Below are positions 42,197 through 51,340 of a stretch of 64,000 nucleotides of DNA, piece after piece. How positions within the stretch are numbered: the first letter of the stretch is position 1; each line of letters starts with the position of its first letter. The notes under the pieces were generated by a model, which searched no databases, was not told the DNA's origin, and saw only the letters and a list, made by a program, of their open reading frames with translations. Position numbers and translations under genes: made by a program. The stretch is from Micromonospora_G sp040676775. GTDB lineage: Bacteria > Actinomycetota > Actinomycetes > Mycobacteriales > Micromonosporaceae. The DNA lies in the NCBI RefSeq assembly GCF_040676775.1, contig NZ_JBFAPP010000004.1, forward strand, positions 310,001-374,000, given 5' to 3'.

Positions 42197-43261
42197 ATGA
42201 CTGACGGCGGCGAGGTCGTCTACCTCGGGTGTTACACCGCCGAGGCGGACGGGCGCGGGACCGGCATCGTCGCGGCGCGACGGGATCCGGGCACCGGTGC
42301 GCTCGAAACGCTCGGCACGGTCGCCCCGACCGAATCGCCGTCCTTCCTGGCCCGGCACCCGACCCAACCCGTGCTGTACGCGGTCAACGAACGGGCGCAG
42401 GGGGCGGTCAGCGCCTGGGCGATCGACGCCGACGCCTCCCTGCGCCCGCTCGGTAGCTGGTCCACCGGTGGCGACAGCCCCTGTCACCTGGCGGTCGCAC
42501 CCGACGGCGGGCACCTGTTCGCCGCCAACTACGGCAGCGGCAGTGTGTCCGTACATCCGTTGGACCTGGCGGGGGTGCCGGGTGAGCGGACCGACCTGCG
42601 GGTGCACGACGGCCATGGGGCCGACCCGGACCGGCAGGCGGGCCCGCACGCGCACATGGTCGCCCCGGCCCCCGACGGCGGGTCGCTGCTCGCGGTGGAC
42701 CTGGGCACCGACACCCTCTACCGGTACGACCTGGACGCGGTCGGCGGGCGCCTGCTGCCGCGTGAGCCGTTCACCCGGACCCGGCCGGGCACCGGTCCAC
42801 GGCATCTGGCCCGCCATCCCGACGGGCGGCGGTGTTACCTGGCCGGCGAGCTGGATGCGACGGTGACCGCGTACAGCGTGGAGGGTGGCGGCACGCTGCG
42901 CGAGCGCGGGCGGGTCGCGGCGAGTGCCAGGCACGGGCTCGTCCAGCCGTCCGAGATCGCGGTACGACCGGACGGCCGCTTTCTCTACCTTGCCAACCGG
43001 GGAGTGGGCACGATTTCGGTGTTCGCGCTCGACGAGGAGATCCCGCGATATGTCACCGAGGTGGCCACCGGCGGCACCTGGCCGAGGCATTTCGCATTGA
43101 TCGGCACCCACCTTTACGTCGCCGACGAACGGGCCGACGTGGTGAGTGTGTTCGTGGTCGACCCGGCTGCCGGGATTCCCGAGCCGGCGGGCTCGGTCGC
43201 GGTGTCGAGTCCCACCTGTGTGCTCGGACCGCTGCTCTCGGTGGCCGTCGCGAACCACTGA
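42197..43261 (+). CDS. Lactonase family beta-propeller protein
   Basis: 354 residues of the 7-bladed 6-phosphogluconolactonase-like (YbhE/YkgB) family: YLGCYTAEADGRGTGIVAAR, ESPSFLARHPTQPVLYAVNE, CHLAVAPDGGHLFAANYGSG, GPHAHMVAPAPDGGSLLAVD, GPRHLARHPDGRR. Members hydrolyse sugar lactones or act as muconate-cycloisomerase-like propellers; the actual substrate is unknown. The ATG at 42197 follows CGGAGCG; an upstream extension of 22 codons is not conserved-looking. No signal peptide. Divergent from the lut operon. Confidence 0.85.
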   Translation: MTDGGEVVYLGCYTAEADGRGTGIVAARRDPGTGALETLGTVAPTESPSFLARHPTQPVLYAVNERAQGAVSAWAIDADASLRPLGSWSTGGDSPCHLAVAPDGGHLFAANYGSGSVSVHPLDLAGVPGERTDLRVHDGHGADPDRQAGPHAHMVAPAPDGGSLLAVDLGTDTLYRYDLDAVGGRLLPREPFTRTRPGTGPRHLARHPDGRRCYLAGELDATVTAYSVEGGGTLRERGRVAASARHGLVQPSEIAVRPDGRFLYLANRGVGTISVFALDEEIPRYVTEVATGGTWPRHFALIGTHLYVADERADVVSVFVVDPAAGIPEPAGSVAVSSPTCVLGPLLSVAVANH

Positions 43262-43496
43262 GTGGCTCCGGCGGTGGTGATAATTTTTACCGAGATAAAT
43301 GCTAATCAGGGGGAGCCTGTCAAATGTGCTACATGCTCCGGTTGGAAAGCATGAGCACGAAAGCTGGCGCGCTGGGCGTATTACCCGACAGTTCGACGTC
43401 GATCAGCTACGCAGTGTGAAATTCGAGGTGCGATCCGTATCTCCTGCGTAACTTTCGACCGAACGTAGGTGGCATTATGCGGAGTCGTTACGCAAG

Positions 43497-45269
43497 ATGG
43501 TCATCGTGTCGGGCCGCCATCGCATGCGTAACAGTATTCGTGGAGCAGGCGCCATCGCAGCGGCGATGGCGCTTGTCCTTGTCGTGGTGGGAGCGTGGTT
43601 CGGCTATCGGCAGTTGGCCGAGCCGGCTTGCACGGGACAACTGCGTCTGAACGTCGACGCCGCGCCGGAGATCGAACCGGCCGTGCAGGCCGCCGCCGCC
43701 CAGTGGGCGGAGAACGGCGCCGCGGCCGAGGGGGTCTGCGTCGAGGTCGCGGTGACCGCCAGCGACCCGGCCGACGTGGCCGCCATCCTCGCCGGCAAGC
43801 ACGGGGTGTCGCTGTCGGGAGTGGGTCAGGCGCCCGGCACGGCGGTGAGCCCGGACGTGTGGATCCCGGACTCCAGCACCTGGCTGCTCCGGCTGGGCAA
43901 GGAGGCGGCCGGCTTCGCACCGACCAACAACGCCCCGATCGGCCGTAGCCCGGTGGTGGTCGCCATGCCGCAACCGGTCGCCGCCTCGGTCGGCTGGCCG
44001 GAAAAGAAGATCACCTGGACCGACCTGCTCAAGCAGGTCACCACCGGTACCAAGCTGAAGACCGGGATCGTCGAGCCGACCCGCGACGCCGCCGGCCTGT
44101 CCGGGCTGCTCGCGCTCGGTGCCGCCGCCGGGGCGGCCGGCGGCGCGCAGGCCCAGCAGGCGACCACCTCGGCGCTGCGGGCCCTGGCCACCGGCCGGTC
44201 CGCGGTACGGCAGGACCTGCTGGCGAAGTTCCCCCGGGCCACCGACCCGGCGTCGATCGCCTCCGCACTCAGCGCCGCCGCGCTGTCGGAGGAGGACGTC
44301 ATGGAGTACAACGCGAAGCAGCCCCCGATCCCGCTCGCCGCGGTCTACGTGGAACCGACGCCGCTGTCGCTGGACTACCCGTACGCGGTGATGCCGGGCA
44401 TCGAGCCGGCCCGGGTCGCCGCGGCCGAGGGCCTGTTCAAGGTGCTCACCGAGGCCAGCTTCAAGGACCGGCTGGCCAAGCAGAACCTGCGCGGCCCGGA
44501 CGGCACCTGGGGCGAGGGCTTCAGTGCACCGCAGGGCGCACCCAGCCCCGCCGGTACGCCCGCCTCCACCGCGGCACCGGCCGAGGGCGGTACGGCAGCC
44601 GGCGGACCCGATCCCGCCGCGGTCACCCGTGCCCTGTCCACCTGGACCGCGATCACCCTGCCGTCCCGGATGCTGGCGGTCATCGACGTGTCCGGCTCGA
44701 TGCTGGAGGTGGTGCCGACCGCGAACAACGCCACTCGCGCGCAGGTCACCCTGGCTGCCGCGCAGGGTGGCCTCGACCTCTTCGACGAGTCGTGGGCGGT
44801 CGGTCTGTGGATCTTCTCCACCGAGTTGGTCGGTGCCCGCGACTACCGCGAACTGGTGCCGATCGGTCCACTGACGAGCCAGCGCGGCCAGCTCAAGAAC
44901 GCACTCGCGGGTATCCAGCCGAAGAAGCTCGGCGACACCGGGCTCTACGACACCGTGCTCGCGGCGTACAAGGCGGTGCAGGACGGGTGGGAGCCGGGTC
45001 GGGTCAACTCGGTGGTGATGCTGACCGACGGCAAGAACGAGGACGACAACGGCATCACCCAGGCGAAGCTGCTGGCCGATCTGAAGGCGGCAGCCGACCC
45101 GGAACGACCGATCCAGGTTGTGATCATCGGTATCGGTAACGGGGTCAACCGCGGGGAGCTGGACGCGATCACCAAGGTGACCGGTGGCGGCGTCTTCGTG
45201 ACCGAGGACCCGGCCAAGATCGGTGACATCTTCCTGCAGGCCATCGCGCTGCGCCCGGCGCCGCGCTGA
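43497..45269 (+). CDS. Membrane-anchored substrate-binding-like / von Willebrand A protein
   Basis: 590 residues. An N-terminal helix (about 17-36, AGAIAAAMALVLVVVGAWFG) anchors an extracytoplasmic region resembling a periplasmic solute-binding protein (CTGQLRLNVDAAPEIEPAVQ, DVWIPDSSTWLLRL), an Ala/Pro linker (about 350-385) and a C-terminal VWA domain with a complete MIDAS: DVSGSM starting at residue 397, then T and D in VVMLTDGKNEDD. VWA domains bind partner proteins through a divalent metal. The role of such fusions is unknown; assembly or sensing at the envelope is a reasonable inference. The start is uncertain, with alternatives at 43506 and 43524. Confidence 0.78.
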   Translation: MVIVSGRHRMRNSIRGAGAIAAAMALVLVVVGAWFGYRQLAEPACTGQLRLNVDAAPEIEPAVQAAAAQWAENGAAAEGVCVEVAVTASDPADVAAILAGKHGVSLSGVGQAPGTAVSPDVWIPDSSTWLLRLGKEAAGFAPTNNAPIGRSPVVVAMPQPVAASVGWPEKKITWTDLLKQVTTGTKLKTGIVEPTRDAAGLSGLLALGAAAGAAGGAQAQQATTSALRALATGRSAVRQDLLAKFPRATDPASIASALSAAALSEEDVMEYNAKQPPIPLAAVYVEPTPLSLDYPYAVMPGIEPARVAAAEGLFKVLTEASFKDRLAKQNLRGPDGTWGEGFSAPQGAPSPAGTPASTAAPAEGGTAAGGPDPAAVTRALSTWTAITLPSRMLAVIDVSGSMLEVVPTANNATRAQVTLAAAQGGLDLFDESWAVGLWIFSTELVGARDYRELVPIGPLTSQRGQLKNALAGIQPKKLGDTGLYDTVLAAYKAVQDGWEPGRVNSVVMLTDGKNEDDNGITQAKLLADLKAAADPERPIQVVIIGIGNGVNRGELDAITKVTGGGVFVTEDPAKIGDIFLQAIALRPAPR

Positions 45270-45546
45270 ACCAGCGTGACCGGCCGGCTGAACGCCGGCC
45301 GGCCATCCGGCGAAACATCCACCGTACGGCCGGACATCGGACGATCCACCGAGGCGGATCGCGTGCTTCGGGGGTTAGGGTACGCCCGGCGGGTACCCGG
45401 CCCCACGGGAAGTGACAGTAATCTGTCCGAAGCTCTCTGTAATCGGATCCGTAGGTGAAGATGTTCGAGGTGTCCCGGCAGCGTCGGTCCGATGGGGAGG
45501 ATCGGCGGTTGAACCGGGATTCTCCGTAAGTGCTGGGGAGGGCCGG

Positions 45547-47031
45547 GTGACGTCGGCAACACTGCTTAGCTCCGAGACTCTGCCTCCGGAACTGCCGCCG
45601 GGGGCGTCCGCTGTCACGACCAGGTCAAGGCATCGGGCTTACCTCCGAACCACCATCGTCTTCGACACCATCACCCTCGGGGTCGCCGTGCTGGTCGGAT
45701 ACTTCGGCCGGTTCGGGGGGGACGATCCCCGTGGTTCCGACATCTCGTACGTGATCATCGGGCCTGCGCTGGTGCTGGTCTGGCTGCTCTCGCTGCGCGG
45801 GATGCGCGCGTACGACGACCGTGTGCTGGGCTACGGCGCGGACGAGTACCGGCGGGTCACCGCGGCCAGCCTGAGGTTGGCCGGCGGGATCGCGATCGCC
45901 GGCTACATCGCCGACGTGGGCGTGTCCCGTGGTTTCCTCGGCATCTCCTTCGCGGTCGGCACGGTCGGCCTGGTGGTGGCCCGGTTCGCCGCCCGCAAGC
46001 GGCTGCACCGGGCCCGTTCCCGGGGGGTCGGGTGGGCCCGGCAGGTGCTGGTGGTCGGTGACACCCCGCACGTGCTGGAGTTGGTGCACACGCTGCGCCG
46101 GGAGCCGCACGCCGGTTACCAGGTGGTCGGTGCCTGCATCCCGGACGCCCTGCTGGCTCCGGTGCCGCAGCGGCTCGGTGACGTACCGGTGGTCGGGTCG
46201 TTGCGCGGGGTCGCGGACGCCGCGGTCGCGGTCGGTGCCGACACGGTCGCGGTGACCGCGTCCAGCGAACTCACCGCCACCCGGCTGCGTCGCCTGGGTT
46301 GGCAACTGGAGGGCACCGGGATCGACCTGGTCCTGGCGCCGGCGCTGACCGACGTGGCCGGCCCGCGCATCCACACCACGCCGGTTGCCGGGCTGCCGCT
46401 GATCCACGTGGAGGCGCCCGAGTTCCGGGGCGCGCGCAAGGTCGTGAAGGGCTTCGTCGACCGGGCGGCGGCGTTCGCGGCGCTCACCGTGGCCCTGCCG
46501 ATCCTGGCCGTGCTGGCGCTGGCCATCAAGCTGGACAGCCGGGGGCCGGTGATCTTCCGGCAGATCCGGGTCGGCCAGGGCGGCCGGGAGTTCGGTGTCT
46601 ACAAGTTCCGCACCATGGTCACCAACGCGGACGCGCTGCTGGCCGAGCTGACCGCCCGCAACGAAACCGACGGCCTGATGTTCAAGATGCGCGACGACCC
46701 CCGGGTGACCCGGGTGGGCAAGTTCCTGCGCAAGTGGTCGCTGGACGAGTTGCCGCAGCTCGCGAACGTCCTCTTCGGCCACATGAGCCTGGTCGGCCCG
46801 CGCCCGCCGCTCCCCTCCGAGGTGGCCCGCTACGACGGCGACGTGGCCCGCCGCCTCCTGGTCAAGCCCGGCATGACCGGCCTCTGGCAGGTCAGCGGCC
46901 GCTCCGACCTGACCTGGGAAGACGGCATCCGCCTAGACCTCTACTACGTAGAAAACTGGTCCCTGGCGGCAGACCTAACCATCCTCTGGAAAACCTTCGG
47001 CGCCGTAATAAACAGCCGAGGCGCCTACTAA
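45547..47031 (+). CDS. Polyprenyl-phosphate sugar-1-phosphate transferase (exopolysaccharide initiation)
   Basis: 494 residues of the WcaJ/PssY family. Four N-terminal membrane helices (from TIVFDTITLGVAVLVGYFG), a central Rossmann-like domain (RQVLVVGDTPHVLELVH, GVADAAVAVGADTVAV), a fifth hydrophobic segment (AAFAALTVALPILAVLALAI) and the catalytic C-terminus with GPVIFRQIRVGQGGREFGVY, KFRTM, KWSLDELPQL and SLVGPRPPLPSEV. It adds the first sugar phosphate to undecaprenyl phosphate for an exopolysaccharide or glycan. GTG at 45547 is chosen for the GGGGAGGG site. No other glycan genes are adjacent. Confidence 0.9.
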   Translation: MTSATLLSSETLPPELPPGASAVTTRSRHRAYLRTTIVFDTITLGVAVLVGYFGRFGGDDPRGSDISYVIIGPALVLVWLLSLRGMRAYDDRVLGYGADEYRRVTAASLRLAGGIAIAGYIADVGVSRGFLGISFAVGTVGLVVARFAARKRLHRARSRGVGWARQVLVVGDTPHVLELVHTLRREPHAGYQVVGACIPDALLAPVPQRLGDVPVVGSLRGVADAAVAVGADTVAVTASSELTATRLRRLGWQLEGTGIDLVLAPALTDVAGPRIHTTPVAGLPLIHVEAPEFRGARKVVKGFVDRAAAFAALTVALPILAVLALAIKLDSRGPVIFRQIRVGQGGREFGVYKFRTMVTNADALLAELTARNETDGLMFKMRDDPRVTRVGKFLRKWSLDELPQLANVLFGHMSLVGPRPPLPSEVARYDGDVARRLLVKPGMTGLWQVSGRSDLTWEDGIRLDLYYVENWSLAADLTILWKTFGAVINSRGAY

Positions 47032-47050
47032 CCCTCCGGCCCCGATCCTC

Positions 47051-47115
47051 CCGTTGATCATGAAGTTAGCGACGCGATCCGGCCCTCGGCGGCGCGCTAA
47101 CTTCATGATCAACGG
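47051..47115. terminator. Long inverted repeat, copy 1
   Basis: Perfect 21-bp arms containing GTTGATCATGAAGTTAGCG, with a 23-nt loop, between the convergent sugar-transferase and ROK genes. One of three close copies in this window; probably a bidirectional terminator. Confidence 0.85.
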
Positions 47116-47118
47116 GCT

Positions 47119-48450
47119 TTACGGGGTCAGCCAGGGGGCGGGGTTGGCGAGGATGGCGCGGACTACGGAGCCGGCGGCGCCTAGGACGGCGGCGTCGCGG
47201 GTGAGGCGGGAGGGGCGTACGGAGACCGGGGACCAGGCGGCGGTCAGGACCCGACTCCGGATCTCCGCCTCCAGGGGTGGGCAGAGCCACTGCGCCAGCG
47301 GTGCGTAGATCCCGCCGAGCACGACGGTGTCCAGATCCAGCAGGTTGATCACCCCGGCGATCGCCACGCCGAGCGCGGTTGCCGCCTCGGTGAGTGCCCC
47401 GAGCGCGGCCGGATCGTCGGCGCCGGCCAGTTCGGCCAGCCGGGCGATGGCCGCGTCGGCGGGCAGGCCCCGCATGTCGAGCCCGGCGCCGATGAGGATC
47501 GCCTCCTGGCCGGCGTACTGCTCCAGGCAGCCGCGGGAGCCGCAGCGGCAGGGGCGACCGGTCGGATGGACCGGCAGGTGGCCGAGTTCGCCACTCCAGC
47601 CCCTGGCCCCCCGGAACAGGGCGCCGTGCAGCACGATGCCGGCGCCGATGCCGATCTCGCCGGAGACGTAGAGGAACGTGGCCGGGCCGGGCGGTCCGGC
47701 GTGCAGCTCACCGAGGGCGGCCAGGTTCGCCTCGTTGTCGATGGTCAACCAGCCACCGTTGCCGGCCCGACGCCGGGCGCCGGGGATCTGGCCCGGTGGT
47801 CGGGCGGGTGCCGGGTTGGCGGCTCCGGGTTGACCGGGTACGGCCAGCCGGTGACCGGCCAGCGCCGGGTGGGTGTTGAGGCCGCCGGCCAGGTCGACGT
47901 CGCGCCAGCCGAGGTTCGGTGCCAGGCGTACGACTCCGGTCGCGGTGACCAGTCCGGGTACGGCCAGCGCGGTCCCGGCGAGCACGAGCCGCTGCCGAGC
48001 CGCCTCGGTGCGAGCGGTGGCGGCCAGGTCACCGAGGTCGTCGAGCACCTCGGCGGGCGAAATCGGGCGCAGGTCCACCCGGCGGACCGCCCGGTGCCGG
48101 ACGGTTCCGGTCAGGTCGACCACGCAGGCGGCCAGGTAGTCGACGTTGATCTCCAGGCCGAGCCCGGCCGGGCCGTCGGTGGCGAGCACCAGGCCGAGGG
48201 CGGGTCGGCCGGCGCCGGTACGGGGAGCCGGGTCGACCTCGGCCAGCAGATGCCCGCCGATCAGGTCGTCGACCAGGGCGGAGACGGTGGCCCGGGTGAG
48301 TCCGGTGGCGGTGGCGAGGTCGGCGCGCGACGGTGGACGGGGCGCGTCGGCGATGTGCCGCAGCAGCAGGGCCAGGTTGTGCTCACGCAGGCTCGCCTGG
48401 CGTACGGCCGTGCCCGCCGTACCCACCTGGCCGTTGCCGGGTTGCGTCAC
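47119..48450 (-). CDS. xylR: ROK-family repressor, XylR-like
   Basis: About 443 residues: an N-terminal winged helix (LREHNLALLLRHIADAPRPP, SRADLATATGLTRATVSALV) and a ROK sugar-kinase-like domain with the zinc signature CRCGSRGCLEQYAGQ and GHLPVHPTGRPC. Divergent from xylose isomerase, hence the probable xylose-responsive repressor of xylAB. GTG at 48450 is preferred, because the TTG further upstream would place the N-terminus across the xylA promoter. There is no obvious ribosome-binding site, so it may be leaderless. Some of these regulators have lost kinase activity; not judged here. Confidence 0.85.
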   Translation of the reverse strand: MTQPGNGQVGTAGTAVRQASLREHNLALLLRHIADAPRPPSRADLATATGLTRATVSALVDDLIGGHLLAEVDPAPRTGAGRPALGLVLATDGPAGLGLEINVDYLAACVVDLTGTVRHRAVRRVDLRPISPAEVLDDLGDLAATARTEAARQRLVLAGTALAVPGLVTATGVVRLAPNLGWRDVDLAGGLNTHPALAGHRLAVPGQPGAANPAPARPPGQIPGARRRAGNGGWLTIDNEANLAALGELHAGPPGPATFLYVSGEIGIGAGIVLHGALFRGARGWSGELGHLPVHPTGRPCRCGSRGCLEQYAGQEAILIGAGLDMRGLPADAAIARLAELAGADDPAALGALTEAATALGVAIAGVINLLDLDTVVLGGIYAPLAQWLCPPLEAEIRSRVLTAAWSPVSVRPSRLTRDAAVLGAAGSVVRAILANPAPWLTP

Positions 48451-48453
48451 GTC

Positions 48454-48482
48454 TTGACAATGCCACAGGCCGGTCAAATAAT
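48454..48482 (+). promoter_or_regulatory. Near-consensus housekeeping promoter of xylAB
   Basis: TTGACA (48454-48459), a 17-bp spacer, then AATAAT (48477-48482): a perfect -35 and a 5/6 match to TATAAT. The predicted transcript starts about 36 nt before the xylA ATG. The -35 lies 4 nt from the divergent regulator's start, so a bound repressor would control both genes. Confidence 0.8.
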
Positions 48483-48524
48483 TCAACGGGTAAACAAATC
48501 AAAGATGTTACGTGGAGGTCATCG

Positions 48525-49712
48525 ATGGCTGCCCAACCCACTCGCGCCGACAAGTTCTCCTTCGGCCTCTGGACCGTGGGCTGGGAGGCCCGCGACCCGT
48601 TCGGTGACGCCACCCGCGCCCCGCTGGATGCTGTGGAGGCGGTGCACAAGCTCTCCGAGCTCGGTGCGTACGGCATCACCTTCCACGACGACGACCTGAT
48701 CCCGTTCGGCTCCGACGACGCCAAGCGCGAGCACCACATCAGCCGCTTCCGCAAGGCGCTGGACGAGACCGGCCTGGTGGTGCCGATGGTCACCACCAAC
48801 CTGTTCACCCACCCGATCTTCAAGGACGGCGGGTTCACCAGCAACGACCGCGACGTACGCCGCTTCGCCCTGCGCAAGGTGCTGCGCAACGTCGACCTCG
48901 CCGCCGAGCTGGGTGCCAAGACCTTCGTGATGTGGGGCGGCCGGGAGGGCTCGGAGTACGACGTCGCCAAGGACATCCGGGCGGCCCTGGACCGCTACCG
49001 CGAGGCGGTCAACCTGCTCTCGCAGTACGTCATCGACAAGGGCTACGACATCAAGTTCGCGATCGAGCCGAAGCCGAACGAGCCCCGGGGCGACATCCTG
49101 CTCCCGACCGTCGGCCACGCCCTGGCCTTCATCAACGAGCTGGAGCACCCGGAGCTGGTCGGCCTCAACCCGGAGACCGGGCACGAGCAGATGGCCGGCC
49201 TCAACTACGCGCACGGCATCGCGCAGGCGCTCTGGGCCGGCAAGCTGTTCCACCTCGACCTCAACGGCCAGCGTGGCATCAAGTACGACCAGGACCTGGT
49301 CTTCGGTCACGGTGACCTGATGAACTCGTTCGCCCTGGTCGACCTGCTGGAGTTCGGCGGCCCGCAGGGTGCCCCGGCGTACGAGGGCCCCCGGCACTTC
49401 GACTACAAGCCGTCCCGGACCGAGAACTTCGACGGGGTCTGGGCGTCGGCCGCCGCCAACATGCGCACCTACCTGCTGCTCAAGGAGCGGGCGGCGGCGT
49501 TCCGGGCCGACCCGGAGGTGCAGGCCGCCCTCGCCGCCAGCAAGGTCGACGAGCTGTCCACCCCGACCGTCGGTGCGGGCGAGTCGTACGCCGACCTGAT
49601 CGCCGACCGGACCGCGTTCGAGGACCTCGACGTGGCCGAGGTGTCCGCTCGTGGCTTCGGCTTCGTCCACCTGAACCAGCTCGCGGTCGAGCACCTGCTC
49701 GGCGCTCGTTGA
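48525..49712 (+). CDS. xylA: Xylose isomerase
   Basis: 395 residues, class I length like the Streptomyces enzymes. It converts D-xylose to D-xylulose and has two metal sites. Visible: FSFGLWTVGWEARDPFG, His54 in ITFHDDDLIPFG, Glu181 and Lys183 in AIEPKPNEPRGD, GLNPETGHEQMAGLNY and FHLDLNGQRGIKYDQDL with metal-binding Asp residues. The ATG follows GTGGAGG. First gene of xylAB behind a near-consensus promoter. Confidence 0.97.
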   Translation: MAAQPTRADKFSFGLWTVGWEARDPFGDATRAPLDAVEAVHKLSELGAYGITFHDDDLIPFGSDDAKREHHISRFRKALDETGLVVPMVTTNLFTHPIFKDGGFTSNDRDVRRFALRKVLRNVDLAAELGAKTFVMWGGREGSEYDVAKDIRAALDRYREAVNLLSQYVIDKGYDIKFAIEPKPNEPRGDILLPTVGHALAFINELEHPELVGLNPETGHEQMAGLNYAHGIAQALWAGKLFHLDLNGQRGIKYDQDLVFGHGDLMNSFALVDLLEFGGPQGAPAYEGPRHFDYKPSRTENFDGVWASAAANMRTYLLLKERAAAFRADPEVQAALAASKVDELSTPTVGAGESYADLIADRTAFEDLDVAEVSARGFGFVHLNQLAVEHLLGAR

Positions 49713-49788
49713 TCCGTACGACCCTTCCTTTCCGTACCCCTGCCCGCTAGACCACCCACCAACCCTCAGCCAGCCACGGAGGCCGCAG

Positions 49789-51237
49789 ATGGCGCTCGTC
49801 GCCGGGGTCGACTCGTCGACCCAGTCGTGCAAGGTGATGATCCGCGACGCGGAGACCGGCGAACTCGTCCGCTCCGGACGGGCCGCCCACCCGGCCGGCA
49901 CCGAGGTGGATCCGCAGGCGTGGTGGGATGCGTTGCAGGATGCCGTGGCGCAGGCCGGCGGCCTGGCGGACGTGGCTGCCGCCTCGGTCGCCGGCCAGCA
50001 GCACGGCATGGTCTGTCTCGACGAGCAGGGCGGGGTCGTCCGCCCCGCCCTGCTCTGGAACGACACCCGGTCGGCCGATGCCGCGGTCGAACTCATCGAG
50101 GAACTCGGCGGGGCCGACGGCGGCTCCGGTGGCGACCGGGTGGGTGCGCTGGTGGCCGGTCGGCACGCCTGGGCCGAGGCGGTCGGCAGCGTGCCGGTGG
50201 CCAGCTTCACCGTGACCAAGCTGCGCTGGCTGGCCCGCAACGAGCCGGCGTCGGCGGAACGTACGGCGGCGGTCTGCCTGCCGCACGACTGGCTCACCTG
50301 GCGGCTGGCCGGCGCCGCCGGGCTGGACTCGCTGCGTACCGACCGGGGCGACGCGAGCGGGACCGGTTACTGGTCGCCGCGTACCGGTGAATACCGCCTC
50401 GACCTGCTGGAACAGGCGTTCGGCCGGCGGCCGGTGCTGCCGGTCGTGCTCGGCCCGACCGGTCGGGCCGGTGAACTGCCCAACGGCGCCCCGCTCGGCC
50501 CCGGCACCGGCGACAACGCCGCCGCGGCGCTCGGCGTCGGCGCGCTGCCCGGTGACGTGATCGTCTCCATCGGCACCTCCGGCACCGTGTTCAGCGTGGC
50601 CGAGGCACCCTCGCAGGACAGCTCCGGTGCGGTGGCCGGCTTTGCCGACGCCACCGGCCGCTTCCTGCCCCTGGTCGCCACGCTCAACGCGGCCCGGGTG
50701 TTGGACGCGGCGGCGAAGCTGCTCGGCGTCGATCTGGACGAACTGGCCCGACTGGCGCTGTCCGCACCCGCGGGCGCGGACGGGCTGGTCATGGTGCCGT
50801 ACCTGGAGGGGGAGCGGACCCCGAACCGGCCGTTGGCAACCGGCGCGGTGCACGGACTGACCCTGCGTACGTCCACCCCCGCCCACCTGGCGCGGGCCGC
50901 GGTCGAAGGCCTGCTCTGCGGTCTCGCCGACGGCCTGGACGCGATGGTGGCCCAGGGTGCCACGGTCAACCGGGTGATCCTGGTCGGCGGCGGTGCCCGG
51001 TCCGAGGCGGTCCGCCGGATCGCCCCCCAGGTGTTCGGCTGCCCGGTCCTGGTCCCCGCCCCCGGCGAGTACGTCGCCGACGGCGCCGCCCGCCAAGCAG
51101 CCTGGGTAGCCCTGGGCGGCGAGGCCCCACCCGCCTGGGCCGCCAGCACCACCGAGCAGTACGACGCCCCTCCCGCCCCCCACATCCGCGACCAGTACGC
51201 CGCCGCCCGAGACCTCTTCACCAACCGCCCCGCCTGA
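49789..51237 (+). CDS. xylB: Xylulokinase
   Basis: 482-residue FGGY-family kinase: VAGVDSSTQSCKVMIRD at the N-terminus, AGQQHGMVCLDEQGG, LLWNDTRSADAA, then GTGDNAAAALGVG, SIGTSGTVFS and the C-terminal VILVGGGARSEAVRRIAPQV. It phosphorylates D-xylulose to xylulose 5-phosphate for the pentose phosphate pathway. Follows xylA by 76 bp; ATG with GGAGG. The last codons are richer in C and abut the second copy of the long inverted repeat. Confidence 0.95.
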   Translation: MALVAGVDSSTQSCKVMIRDAETGELVRSGRAAHPAGTEVDPQAWWDALQDAVAQAGGLADVAAASVAGQQHGMVCLDEQGGVVRPALLWNDTRSADAAVELIEELGGADGGSGGDRVGALVAGRHAWAEAVGSVPVASFTVTKLRWLARNEPASAERTAAVCLPHDWLTWRLAGAAGLDSLRTDRGDASGTGYWSPRTGEYRLDLLEQAFGRRPVLPVVLGPTGRAGELPNGAPLGPGTGDNAAAALGVGALPGDVIVSIGTSGTVFSVAEAPSQDSSGAVAGFADATGRFLPLVATLNAARVLDAAAKLLGVDLDELARLALSAPAGADGLVMVPYLEGERTPNRPLATGAVHGLTLRTSTPAHLARAAVEGLLCGLADGLDAMVAQGATVNRVILVGGGARSEAVRRIAPQVFGCPVLVPAPGEYVADGAARQAAWVALGGEAPPAWAASTTEQYDAPPAPHIRDQYAAARDLFTNRPA

Positions 51238-51257
51238 CCGCGCCCCCGCCTTTTCGC

Positions 51258-51317
51258 GTTGATCATGAAGTTAGCGCAGGTTTGATCTCTGCTGGGCGCG
51301 CTAACTTCATGATCAAC
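51258..51317. terminator. Long inverted repeat, copy 2
   Basis: GTTGATCATGAAGTTAGCGC and its perfect complement (20 bp, 20-nt loop) between convergent xylB and the propeller gene. Same family as copy 1. Confidence 0.85.
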
Positions 51318-51340
51318 GGCGCTCGTTGTCGGGGTAGGGG

